From CAKSFT01 sp045544615 (lineage in GTDB: Bacteria; Bacillota; Clostridia; UBA1381): a stretch of DNA of 64,000 nt. The notes beneath the pieces were generated by a model, which saw only the letters and a program-made list of their open reading frames with translations, was not told where the DNA came from and ran no database searches. Positions 17,091-25,674 of this stretch are shown piece after piece. Positions within the stretch are counted from its first letter, which is position 1. Every line of letters begins with the position of its first letter. A program made the translations under genes and the position numbers. The stretch is from NCBI GenBank assembly GCA_045544615.1, contig JAZPZI010000027.1:124001-188000 (forward strand). Direction: 5' to 3'.

Positions 17091-18303
17091 ACTCAACTAT
17101 AACCTCTAAAACCCTTCTCTCATCAGCTTCGGTAACCTTGACCTTCAAGGCACCTTCTTCGAATTCGTCACCCGAAACAGGGATTCGTTCTAACACATCT
17201 GTTACCCATCCACCGATGGTTGTACTGTCAGTTTCAACATCCATATCAAAAAGTTCTGACAGTTTGTCAATGTTGGCGTTTGCAGAAATCCTGTAAACGT
17301 TTTCGGTTATTGGGAAAACTTCTTCTATAACAACATCATGCTCGTCCCATATCTCACCAACAAGTTCTTCAATAATATCCTCAAGCGTTACCACACCAAC
17401 AGTTCCGCCGTATTCGTCGGTAACAACTGCAAGGTGTGATTTTTTTTGTTGCAAAAGCTTTAAAAGATTTGAAATCTTCATATTTTCAAGAACATAAACG
17501 GGCTGTGAGACAATTTTTTCTAGCGACTCACCCTTATCTATGACTCTGTATTGAAAATTCTTTTGATTTATAATACCTACGATATTGTCGATAGTTTCCC
17601 TATAGACCGGAAGTCTTGAAAATCTTGTTTCGTCAAATACTTTATCGATTTCCTCAACGGTATCTTCAATATCCACTGCAACAACATCCACTCTCGGTAT
17701 CAACACATCTGCAACATCAAGGTCATAAAATTCAATCGCACTTTTGATAAGGTCACCTTCGTTTTCGTCAATTCCACCCTCATTCTGGGCTTCCTTGACG
17801 ATTGTGAGCAATTCCGCATCAGTGATTGTGCTTTCGCTTTTTAAGTTGAAAATAGCCGTAATTCCTTTTTTCAAAAGCGAGAAAAGGAATGTCAACGGTG
17901 TTAAAATGATACATATTGCATTTATTATCGGTGCAGAAAACATCGCAAACTGCTCGGGTTTTTCTTTTGCAATACTTTTCGGCGAAATCTCACCGAAAAT
18001 CAATACTACAATCGTCATCACAGTTGTAGAAATTGCAACTCCGTTTTTCGGAAAATACAATACAAATAGGGCTGTTGCAAGTGAAGATGATGTGATATTT
18101 ACAATGTTGTTTCCAATCAAAATTGCAGACAACAAATTATCAAATTTATCGCTTAATTTCAATACGAGTTTTGCTCGTTTATTTCCTTCCGATGCCAGAT
18201 TTTTAATCTTAATTTTATTTAAAGACGAAAATGCAGTTTCGGTTGCGCTGAAGTAGGCTGACATTAAAGTCAGCATACATAAGACACCAATCGTAACTTC
18301 CAT
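17062..18303 (-). CDS. CNNM/HlyC-CorC family membrane protein with CBS domains
   Basis: This 413-residue protein starts with a DUF21 membrane domain (about residues 1-165, four hydrophobic segments, SAYFSATETAFSSL at the start and IFGEISPKSIAKE between segments). Two CBS domains follow (about 180-300; LPVYRETIDNIVGIINQ and LAVVTDEYGGTVGVVTLEDI), then a CorC_HlyC domain at the C-terminus. Family members are linked to magnesium or cobalt efflux, and older annotation calls them hemolysins. It is the last gene of the gdpP operon and is followed by a minus-strand terminator. The transported ion is not known. Confidence 0.9.
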   Translation of the reverse strand: MEVTIGVLCMLTLMSAYFSATETAFSSLNKIKIKNLASEGNKRAKLVLKLSDKFDNLLSAILIGNNIVNITSSSLATALFVLYFPKNGVAISTTVMTIVVLIFGEISPKSIAKEKPEQFAMFSAPIINAICIILTPLTFLFSLLKKGITAIFNLKSESTITDAELLTIVKEAQNEGGIDENEGDLIKSAIEFYDLDVADVLIPRVDVVAVDIEDTVEEIDKVFDETRFSRLPVYRETIDNIVGIINQKNFQYRVIDKGESLEKIVSQPVYVLENMKISNLLKLLQQKKSHLAVVTDEYGGTVGVVTLEDIIEELVGEIWDEHDVVIEEVFPITENVYRISANANIDKLSELFDMDVETDSTTIGGWVTDVLERIPVSGDEFEEGALKVKVTEADERRVLEVIVEFNPDLVEEE

Positions 18304-18338
18304 TTTAAAATTCCTCCTATCAAATATACCAAAGTCGG

Positions 18339-18548
18339 TTAGTTAGCTTCTTTTTCTTCAAGGAACTTATTGATATCGGCAACAAGCTTATCAGCATCTG
18401 CACCGTGTACCATACAAGCCTGTTCAATGCTCTCGCCACTTGCTGACGGACATCCGAGGCAATGCATACCCATTTCAAAGAAAAACTTTGCAGTATCCAT
18501 ATCCATTTTCAATACATCCATAATAATCATATCTTTTGTTACTTTCAT
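18339..18548 (-). CDS. DUF1858 domain protein
   Basis: A 69-residue protein consisting only of the DUF1858 domain: N-terminal VTKDMIIMDVLKMD, then the conserved FFEMGMHCLGCPSASGESIEQA with a CxxC pair at residues 30 and 33. Such proteins are common in anaerobes, sometimes fused to hybrid-cluster or nitroreductase proteins, and probably have redox or ligand-binding roles, but the function is not established. It sits 18 bases downstream of ftsH in the same operon. Confidence 0.88.
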   Translation of the reverse strand: MKVTKDMIIMDVLKMDMDTAKFFFEMGMHCLGCPSASGESIEQACMVHGADADKLVADINKFLEEKEAN

Positions 18549-18565
18549 TTTCTTTTTTCCTTTCT

Positions 18566-20365
18566 TTACTCTGTGACTTTATTTTTGTTTATTATCTCAA
18601 CAAACTCTTCGCCGTCTAATGTCTCACGCTCCAAAAGAGCATTTGCAATATCGTGAAGTGTTTGAAGATTACTCTTTAAAAGCTCAGTACCGAGCTCGTA
18701 CTGGGCATTGATGATGGATTTAATCTCATCATCAATCTCTGATGCTGTCTTTTCGGAATAGTTTCTTGACTGACCGTAGTCTCTGCCGATAAAGACCTCT
18801 TCTCCGCTTTCATAGCAAATAGGGCCGATAGCATCGCTCATTCCATATCGGGTAACCATATCTCTTGCAACACTTGTTGCTCGCTTGATGTCAGACGATG
18901 CGCCTGTACTGATATCGTCAAGAATCAACTTCTCTGCAATTCTTCCGCCGAGCAATACCAGGATATCATCAAGCATCTCGCCTTTTGAACTATAGTCAGT
19001 TGCCTCCTCCGGCCTGTGCATTGTAAATCCGCCTGCTCTGCCTCTTGGAATAATTGAAATCTTATGAACCTTATCAGTACTTCCGCATAAAACCGATACA
19101 AGTGCATGACCTGCTTCGTGATATGCGGTTAGTTTTCTTTCCTTTTCGGTTACAATCTTGGATTTCTTTTCTGTACCCATCATAACCTTAAGATTTGCAT
19201 CGTCTATATCTTCGGTTGTAATCTGTTTTTTATTCCGTCTTGCCGCAAAAATTGCCGCCTCGTTCATGACGTTTTCAAGGTCAGCACCGGTGTATCCTAT
19301 GGTGACTTTCGCAATCTTTGAAAGATCAACATCATCAGCCAAAGGCTTTTTCTTTGAATGGACTTTGAGGATTTCCTCTCTTCCACGGACATCAGGTGCA
19401 TCAACAACAACCTGACGGTCAAATCTTCCGGCACGAAGTAGTGCAGGGTCTAAAATATCCGGTCTGTTTGTTGCCGCAATCATTATTATGCCCTCATTTG
19501 CACCAAAGCCATCCATTTCAACAAGCAGTTGGTTCAGGGTCTGCTCACGCTCATCGTGACCGCCACCCATACCTGCGCCACGTTTTCTGCCGACCGCATC
19601 AATTTCGTCAATGAAAATGATACATGGCTTATTTTTCTTTGCCTGTTCAAATAAATCTCGTACTCTTGCCGCACCAACACCCACATAGAGTTCAACAAAA
19701 TCCGAACCGCTAATCGAGAAAAACGGCACATCAGCTTCACCCGCAACTGCTCTTGCAAGCAGGGTTTTACCTGTTCCCGGCGGTCCTACAAGCAGAACGC
19801 CTTTCGGTATTCTTGCACCAAGATCAATGAATTTCTTCGGATTTTTCAGAAATTCAACAATCTCGGATAACTCTTCTTTTTCCTCGATAAGTCCTGCAAC
19901 ATTTGCAAAACCAACTTTATTCTTGAGGTCAGCACTAATCTTTGCAGTGTTTTTAGTAAATGCCGCACCCTTTTGTGATGGACCTCGCAAAAATAGCATT
20001 ACTAAAACTACAAGTGAGCCGATAATCAAAAGTGGCATCAAACCGTCCCATAAAGATCTTGGCTTTACGACATTATATGTGAGTGTTCCGGCATTTACCT
20101 GCTTTACAATCGCCTCGCCAATATCTTCATTGAAGTTTACGGGTGCCTGAGCTCTTACGTTAGTTTCACCATCTTTTAGAGTAACATATATAACATCGCC
20201 CTCAACCGTGATTTCTTTTGCTTTTTCCTCTGTTATAATCTTTATAATCTCAGAATAGGATACAATCTCATGTCTTGAGCCAATATTCATGAATGTAAAC
20301 ACAAAAAATGCAATAAGGATCAAGATAAAATATCCGGTTCCAAAACTAAATCTTCTTTTTTTCAA
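18566..20365 (-). CDS. ftsH: ATP-dependent zinc metalloprotease FtsH (TTG start)
   Basis: A membrane-anchored AAA+ protease that degrades unstable membrane and cytoplasmic proteins. Two transmembrane segments (about residues 11-27 and 110-126) flank the extracytoplasmic domain. The AAA module has Walker A GPPGTGKT near residue 195, Walker B IIFIDEIDA and the second region of homology; the zinc site is HEAGH near residue 416. The start codon is TTG at 20365-20363, overlapping the tilS TGA stop, with AGGAGG ten bases upstream; no ATG closer to the expected N-terminus exists. Length is 599 residues, slightly short at the C-terminus but normal for Clostridia. Confidence 0.96.
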   Translation of the reverse strand: MKKRRFSFGTGYFILILIAFFVFTFMNIGSRHEIVSYSEIIKIITEEKAKEITVEGDVIYVTLKDGETNVRAQAPVNFNEDIGEAIVKQVNAGTLTYNVVKPRSLWDGLMPLLIIGSLVVLVMLFLRGPSQKGAAFTKNTAKISADLKNKVGFANVAGLIEEKEELSEIVEFLKNPKKFIDLGARIPKGVLLVGPPGTGKTLLARAVAGEADVPFFSISGSDFVELYVGVGAARVRDLFEQAKKNKPCIIFIDEIDAVGRKRGAGMGGGHDEREQTLNQLLVEMDGFGANEGIIMIAATNRPDILDPALLRAGRFDRQVVVDAPDVRGREEILKVHSKKKPLADDVDLSKIAKVTIGYTGADLENVMNEAAIFAARRNKKQITTEDIDDANLKVMMGTEKKSKIVTEKERKLTAYHEAGHALVSVLCGSTDKVHKISIIPRGRAGGFTMHRPEEATDYSSKGEMLDDILVLLGGRIAEKLILDDISTGASSDIKRATSVARDMVTRYGMSDAIGPICYESGEEVFIGRDYGQSRNYSEKTASEIDDEIKSIINAQYELGTELLKSNLQTLHDIANALLERETLDGEEFVEIINKNKVTE

Positions 20366-21690
20366 GTCTTACTTTCCTCCTGATTTATTATAAAAGTATA
20401 TGCCTTTTTACCCTCTAAAAAGCGTCTGTCACGCCTTTTTCCAATAATCCAGACAAGTTCATCGCCTGAAAATATAATCGGCTGTAATTCCCGTTCTGAA
20501 AGTGGAACTTTTGCATCTGTAAAATAGTCCGAGAGCTTTTTCTTTCCCGTCATTCCTTTCGGGTAAAAGCAATCACCGATTCGCTTATTCCGAATAGTCA
20601 GGTTATCTGTTTGGTCAAAGTAAAATTTCTCTCCATCGCCCGACCATTCTTTTAATATAACCGAAATTCCCGCCTCGCAAACTAAAACCTTTTCATTTAG
20701 AGTTAACGGATAAGAGTATTCAATCTTTTTTTCGGATGAGTTTTTAAATACCAAAACACCCGACTCAATAATACATTTTATATTGTTCCCGATATTTAAA
20801 GAACTTCCTGATTTTCCTTTTTTAATAAGTTCAACAATTGAGTCAATATAAATATTCTGAATGTTTTGTTCTGCACCAATTCTATCTTTAATACATTTTA
20901 TAATAACCCGTCTTAAAATCGCAGGATGCAGTTTTTGCAGGCTGTTGATTTTAAGTTTGCCGTCTAATTCTTCGAAGGCTTTTTCTGCCTCATTTTGAAT
21001 ATAATCGGCATCAAATGCGATATTTTCAGAGTTTGACGCCAGAACATCTAAAAATGACGGATTGAATTTTTCGCATATAACAGGCAAAAGTTCATGCCTT
21101 ATTCTATTGCGGGTATAAACCGTATCATTATTTGTCTTATCAGTCCTGAATTCAATATTATTATCTTGGCAATATTTTTCAATCTCTTCTTTTTTTGCAT
21201 CAAGTAAAGGTCTGATAATATTATCTCGTTTATATTTAATCCCTGAGAGCCCGTCGATGCCTGCGCCGCGAATCAGGTGCATAAGGACAGTTTCTGCAAC
21301 ATCGTTTCTGTTATGAGCGGTTGCAATGAGATTTAAATTGTTTGCGGTCAAAAGTTCATCGAAGAATTTATATCTTTCCTCTCTTCCGCATAACTCCTCA
21401 GAAATCTTTCTTTCCTTGGCAAGATGCGGAATATCCACTTTTTTTGTAAAGCATTTAATACCAAGGCCTTCACAAAGTTTTTTTACAAATTCTTCGTCAC
21501 CATCAGCTTCATTGCGGATTGAGTGATTCAGGTGACAAGCAAAAAGTTCAAAACCTATAACCTCTTTTAGCTCGTTTAGAACATACAAAAGACAGACAGA
21601 ATCGCTTCCACCCGAAAGTGCAAGCAAAACTCTGTCGCCTGAGGATATCAGATTGTGAACTTTAATTGTGTTTAAAACTTTTTTAATCAT
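20362..21690 (-). CDS. tilS: tRNA(Ile)-lysidine synthase
   Basis: TilS attaches lysine to C34 of the CAU-anticodon tRNA-Ile, changing its charging and decoding. The 442-residue protein has the PP-loop SGGSDS near residues 25-30, the N-type ATPase domain, and a C-terminal TilS domain (IGDCFYPKGMTGKKKLSDYF). It overlaps dnaB at its start and ftsH at its end by four bases each, so the three are translationally coupled. The tilS-ftsH arrangement is widely conserved in Firmicutes; hpt, often between them, is absent here. Confidence 0.95.
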   Translation of the reverse strand: MIKKVLNTIKVHNLISSGDRVLLALSGGSDSVCLLYVLNELKEVIGFELFACHLNHSIRNEADGDEEFVKKLCEGLGIKCFTKKVDIPHLAKERKISEELCGREERYKFFDELLTANNLNLIATAHNRNDVAETVLMHLIRGAGIDGLSGIKYKRDNIIRPLLDAKKEEIEKYCQDNNIEFRTDKTNNDTVYTRNRIRHELLPVICEKFNPSFLDVLASNSENIAFDADYIQNEAEKAFEELDGKLKINSLQKLHPAILRRVIIKCIKDRIGAEQNIQNIYIDSIVELIKKGKSGSSLNIGNNIKCIIESGVLVFKNSSEKKIEYSYPLTLNEKVLVCEAGISVILKEWSGDGEKFYFDQTDNLTIRNKRIGDCFYPKGMTGKKKLSDYFTDAKVPLSERELQPIIFSGDELVWIIGKRRDRRFLEGKKAYTFIINQEESKT

Positions 21691-23036
21691 TCTTCTTTTG
21701 CGCTATAATCAATATTAACAAATTTTGTATACTGACCCTTCCAGCCAAGCTTAAATGTACCTGTTGAACCACTTCTGTGCTTTGCTACAATACATTCAGC
21801 GACATTTGGTTCCTGTGACTTTTCCTTGGTGTAATAATCGTCACGATATAGAAACATTACAATATCAGCATCCTGCTCGATTGTACCTGATTCTCTCAAG
21901 TCAGAAAGCATAGGACGTTTATCACTTCTTTGCTCGACGGCACGGGACAACTGCGAAAGTGCAATAACCGGCACATCGAGTTCCTTTGCTAAAATCTTCA
22001 ATGAACGGGAAATCTCGGAAATTTCCTGCTGACGGCTCTCTTTGCCACCACCCTCGATCAGCTGAAGATAATCTATTACAATTAGTCCCAAATTCTTTGT
22101 CTGCTTCAATCTTCTACACTTTGCTTTGATTTCAGATACGGTGATTGCGGCTGTATCGTCAATATATAACGGTGCCATTGCGATTCTATCAACAACTCCA
22201 CCTATCTGTTGCCAGTCCTCTTCATCAAAATCCCCCAAGCGGATTTTTCTCGAATCAACATAAGCTTGAGAACAGAGAATTCTATTAACAAGCATTGTTT
22301 TTGACATTTCAAGGTTAAATATTGCAACTGTAATCTTTTCCTCAATGGAAGCATATTCTGCGATATTTACTGCAAAACTCGATTTACCCATACCTGGTCT
22401 TCCGGCAACAATAATTAGCTCTCCGCCATGGAAACCGCCTGTGCGGTTATTGAGCTCATTGAATCCTGTCGGAATACCTGTGATTTTACCTTGATTTATT
22501 GAGTTTTCAACCATATCCTGGTATGCCGTCATAAGCACATCCTGGATCGGGACAATCGCTTGTGATTCCTTACTTGATGAAACCTTAAAAAGCTCATCTT
22601 CAGATTTTTGGAGGATCTTTTCGATATTTCCCTCTGAATCGCTATATGCTGTTTCGGTAATAATTGATGACGCTCTGATGAGCTTTCTCAAAACCGATTT
22701 TTCACGGATAATTCTTGCATAGTGCTCAACATTCCCGGTTGTCGGAACACTTGTTACGGCATTGGATAGATATGTTATACCACCTATTCCGTCAAGCCTG
22801 TCCGCCTGCGCTAACCTGTCGGAAACTGTAACAATATCTATCGGTATATTTTCATTAAAAAGATCCATTACAACCGCATAAATTTCACGGTTTGCGGCGT
22901 AGTAAAAGTCTTCGGGTTTTATAATTTCAGCAGATGCAGAAACAGAGTTTGCATCAGACAAAACACTACCAATAACAGAAAGCTCCGCTTCCCTGTTATG
23001 CGGCAATTCTCTTTCTTGAATATTGTTTTCCGCCAA
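21687..23036 (-). CDS. dnaB: Replicative DNA helicase
   Basis: The hexameric helicase that unwinds DNA at the replication fork. The 449-residue protein has the N-terminal DnaB domain (LPHNREAELSVIGSVL), Walker A GRPGMGKSS near residue 212, Walker B VIDYLQLIEG and the C-terminal LRESGTIEQDADIVMFLYRD signature. No intein is present. It lies between rplI and tilS in the classic gdpP-rplI-dnaB order of Firmicutes. Confidence 0.97.
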   Translation of the reverse strand: MAENNIQERELPHNREAELSVIGSVLSDANSVSASAEIIKPEDFYYAANREIYAVVMDLFNENIPIDIVTVSDRLAQADRLDGIGGITYLSNAVTSVPTTGNVEHYARIIREKSVLRKLIRASSIITETAYSDSEGNIEKILQKSEDELFKVSSSKESQAIVPIQDVLMTAYQDMVENSINQGKITGIPTGFNELNNRTGGFHGGELIIVAGRPGMGKSSFAVNIAEYASIEEKITVAIFNLEMSKTMLVNRILCSQAYVDSRKIRLGDFDEEDWQQIGGVVDRIAMAPLYIDDTAAITVSEIKAKCRRLKQTKNLGLIVIDYLQLIEGGGKESRQQEISEISRSLKILAKELDVPVIALSQLSRAVEQRSDKRPMLSDLRESGTIEQDADIVMFLYRDDYYTKEKSQEPNVAECIVAKHRSGSTGTFKLGWKGQYTKFVNIDYSAKEE

Positions 23037-23071
23037 GTTTCACGCCTCCTTTTTCGTAGAAATTTTATAAA

Positions 23072-23518
23072 TTAAAGGGCTTCAACTGCAACCTTTAACT
23101 TTGCAACAACTCCCGGATAAACCTTGATATCAACAACAGTTGTACCTAAAGTCTTGATGCCGTCAGGCAATACAAACTTTTTCTTATCAAGCTTAATGTG
23201 ATGCTGCATCTTCAATTCTTCTGCGATTTCTTTTGAAGTCACAGAGCCGAAAAGCTTACCGTTTTCACCGGATTTTGCCTTGATTTTAACTGTAACTTCC
23301 TCGATTTTAGCCTTAATTTCATTTGCTTCTTCGAGTTCCTTTTTCTTTCTGTATTCCTGGGATTCCTTCTGTCCCTGCATAACATTCAGATTTTCTTTAG
23401 TAGCTTCTTTGGCAAGGTTTTTCGGTAACAAGAAGTTTCTTGCGTATCCGTCAGAAACCTCAATCAAATCACCTTTTTTACCCTGACCCTTAACGTCCTG
23501 ATTCAAAATTACCTTCAT
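23072..23518 (-). CDS. rplI: 50S ribosomal protein L9
   Basis: A 148-residue protein with the N-terminal rRNA-binding domain (MKVILNQDVKGQGKKGDLIEVSDGYARNF region), a long connecting helix rich in lysine and glutamate, and the C-terminal domain beginning GKLFGSVTSKEIAEEL. It lies 11 bases downstream of gdpP and is followed by dnaB after 35 bases. All landmarks of the family are intact. Confidence 0.97.
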   Translation of the reverse strand: MKVILNQDVKGQGKKGDLIEVSDGYARNFLLPKNLAKEATKENLNVMQGQKESQEYRKKKELEEANEIKAKIEEVTVKIKAKSGENGKLFGSVTSKEIAEELKMQHHIKLDKKKFVLPDGIKTLGTTVVDIKVYPGVVAKLKVAVEAL

Positions 23519-23529
23519 TTTTGTAACCT

Positions 23530-25521
23530 CTATTCTTCAAAATATTCTTTAATTGCATTCTTTAACATCTCAAGAACTTCGTCTGTATCGTTAGTCGCAA
23601 TCTGCGCTCCTGCAACAGTTGCATGACCGCCGCCGCCTAATTTTTCAGCTATTAGCTGAACATTTACATCACCATACGATCTTGCACTGATATTTACAGC
23701 ACCACCGCCCGGATAGATAACAAACGCTGCCGTTATTCCTGAAATGTTCATCATATCATCTGCCGCCTGAGACGATACGACTCTGATGTTTTCGTATTCC
23801 TCGTCACAAACTGAAATTGCGACAGAATTCATAAACACCTCGGAGTTCTTGATGATATCAATTCTTCTTACATATTCGTCTTTGTCAATATTAAAGAGCT
23901 TCTTTACCTCAACCGTATTTAAACCGCAACGCTTTAGGTATGATGCGGCTTCAAAGGTTCTGATACCTGTCTTTACAACAAAGTTTTTGGTATCCATCAA
24001 AATACCCATATAAAGTGCCTGAGCTTCAAAAAGTGTCACCTTTCTGACATCACCGATATGCTGAAGTATTTCAACAACCATTTCACAGGTCGATGACGCA
24101 TACGGTTCGTGATATGTCAATGACACAGGGTTGATAAAGTCGGTACTTCTTCTGTGATGGTCGATTATGATAACCTTATTCACAATATCGAGCAACTCCG
24201 GACACGGAAGCATTGATTTTCTGTGAGTATCAAGAATAACCAATAATGTATCCTCGGTTGCCATATCTAGAGCTTCTGTTGGAGTTATAAGCATGCCTTC
24301 ATATTCAGGGCTAGTCTTTGCCTCGTCGATCAAGCCTTCCAATGCAGGAGATTCGTCATAAACTATATACGGTTTTTTTGATATAGTTCTGACTGCTCTT
24401 TGCAAGCCTAAAGCTGCACCAAATGCATCATAGTCAGCATTTGAATGCCCCATAAAAATAACCTTATCAGCGTGTGCAATGTAGTTTCTAAGAGCGACTG
24501 AGAATGCTCTTGTCTTAACTCGTGTACTCTTTTCGTAATCCTTTGCCACGCCACCGTAGAAGTTATACTGGTCGCCGTCTTTGATTGCCGCCTGGTCACC
24601 GCCTCTGCCCCAAACCATTTCCATGGCTTCACGGGCATTCTTTTCGTTCACGCCTATATGTCCGCCGGTACCGATTCCGATACTGATTGTAACAGGAATC
24701 TTTATTTCTTCACCGAGCTTTCTGACCGTTTCTATTACATCAAACTTTTCTTTGATATAGCGGTCAAGATGCGAATGCTCAAAGAACAAAAGATACTTGT
24801 CTTTTTCAAGACGCTTTGTTACAGCCTCGCTCTCGGCTCCCCATTTCATAATCAAACTGTTGATTTTTGAAATGGTTTCCTGGCTTTGTGCATCATCCAT
24901 TCTCTGGAAGATTTCGTCATAGTTATCAATGTTTACAATAGCGACATCTATTTTTTCGTCCTCGTATATTTTTCTTGTAGTTACAAGTTCTGTAACATCT
25001 TCAAAATACAGTATTACCGAATAAATACCGTCTTTTCCGCTTGCTTCACCGCTTTTGGCGATTTTTCCGAAAACATTATAAATCTTATCGTTATATACAA
25101 GTTCAGTTTTGACATTATCATTCGACTTCAAAATATCCATCCATTGGATGTCGGGAAAAAGCGTTGTGATTTTTGTGAAATATAGATTTGAGTTGTCGGT
25201 AATGTTCTGAAACTCCTCATTAAACCACAATACCGCACCATCAATATCAAATACCGCAATTGCCAAAGGAAAACCGTTTAAAACTTCATTTGTTCCTGTT
25301 ACCTTTTTATCGTTTAACAGCTCGATATATTCTGTTCTTTCCTTGTTCTTTTTTATGTGTCTGATAAAACAGATAATAACAAGAATAATCGAAACTGCAT
25401 CGGTACCGATTAAAATCTCAGGTCTTTGTTCTGTAACAGTTGCTGCAATATTTAAAATCAAGGTAATTCCAATTAAGATGAGCACTAAGGATATATCCTT
25501 AAAACTTCCTCTTTTTTTCAT
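23530..25521 (-). CDS. gdpP: Cyclic-di-AMP phosphodiesterase GdpP
   Basis: GdpP hydrolyses c-di-AMP to pApA and tunes potassium and cell-wall homeostasis. It has two N-terminal transmembrane segments (first 55 residues), a PAS-like sensor, a degenerate GGDEF domain, and the DHH/DHHA1 phosphodiesterase with FMGHSNADYDAFG, VILDTHRKS, IIDHHRRS and GGGGHATVAGA. An ATG at 25530 is only two bases from the GG of the ribosome site AAAGGA; the ATG three codons later at 25521 has proper spacing and is preferred (663 residues). It heads the operon through rplI, dnaB, tilS, ftsH, DUF1858 and CNNM. Confidence 0.94.
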   Translation of the reverse strand: MKKRGSFKDISLVLILIGITLILNIAATVTEQRPEILIGTDAVSIILVIICFIRHIKKNKERTEYIELLNDKKVTGTNEVLNGFPLAIAVFDIDGAVLWFNEEFQNITDNSNLYFTKITTLFPDIQWMDILKSNDNVKTELVYNDKIYNVFGKIAKSGEASGKDGIYSVILYFEDVTELVTTRKIYEDEKIDVAIVNIDNYDEIFQRMDDAQSQETISKINSLIMKWGAESEAVTKRLEKDKYLLFFEHSHLDRYIKEKFDVIETVRKLGEEIKIPVTISIGIGTGGHIGVNEKNAREAMEMVWGRGGDQAAIKDGDQYNFYGGVAKDYEKSTRVKTRAFSVALRNYIAHADKVIFMGHSNADYDAFGAALGLQRAVRTISKKPYIVYDESPALEGLIDEAKTSPEYEGMLITPTEALDMATEDTLLVILDTHRKSMLPCPELLDIVNKVIIIDHHRRSTDFINPVSLTYHEPYASSTCEMVVEILQHIGDVRKVTLFEAQALYMGILMDTKNFVVKTGIRTFEAASYLKRCGLNTVEVKKLFNIDKDEYVRRIDIIKNSEVFMNSVAISVCDEEYENIRVVSSQAADDMMNISGITAAFVIYPGGGAVNISARSYGDVNVQLIAEKLGGGGHATVAGAQIATNDTDEVLEMLKNAIKEYFEE

Positions 25522-25572
25522 TTCAAGCATTTCCTTTCAAAACTTAAAAATACAAAAAATTTACCACATAAC

Positions 25573-25601
25573 ATTTTAACATAATTACCCAAAATAGTCA
25601 A
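25573..25601 (-). promoter_or_regulatory. Predicted sigma-A promoter of the gdpP operon
   Basis: Minus-strand TTGACT (25601-25596) and TAAAAT (25578-25573) are 17 bases apart, about 50 bases upstream of gdpP. Confidence 0.75.
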
Positions 25602-25641
25602 TAGTAATTTGACTTATAAATAAGTAAAAATATATTAAAAT

Positions 25642-25669
25642 AAGCAGCTTTTCGTTCAAAAAGCTGCTT
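25642..25669 (-). terminator. Rho-independent terminator of typA
   Basis: Eleven-base arms AAGCAGCTTTT (25642-25652) and AAAAGCTGCTT (25659-25669) enclose CGTTCA. On the minus strand the stem leads into ATTTTAATATATTTT. It lies just after the typA stop codon. Confidence 0.8.
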
Positions 25670-25674
25670 AAAAA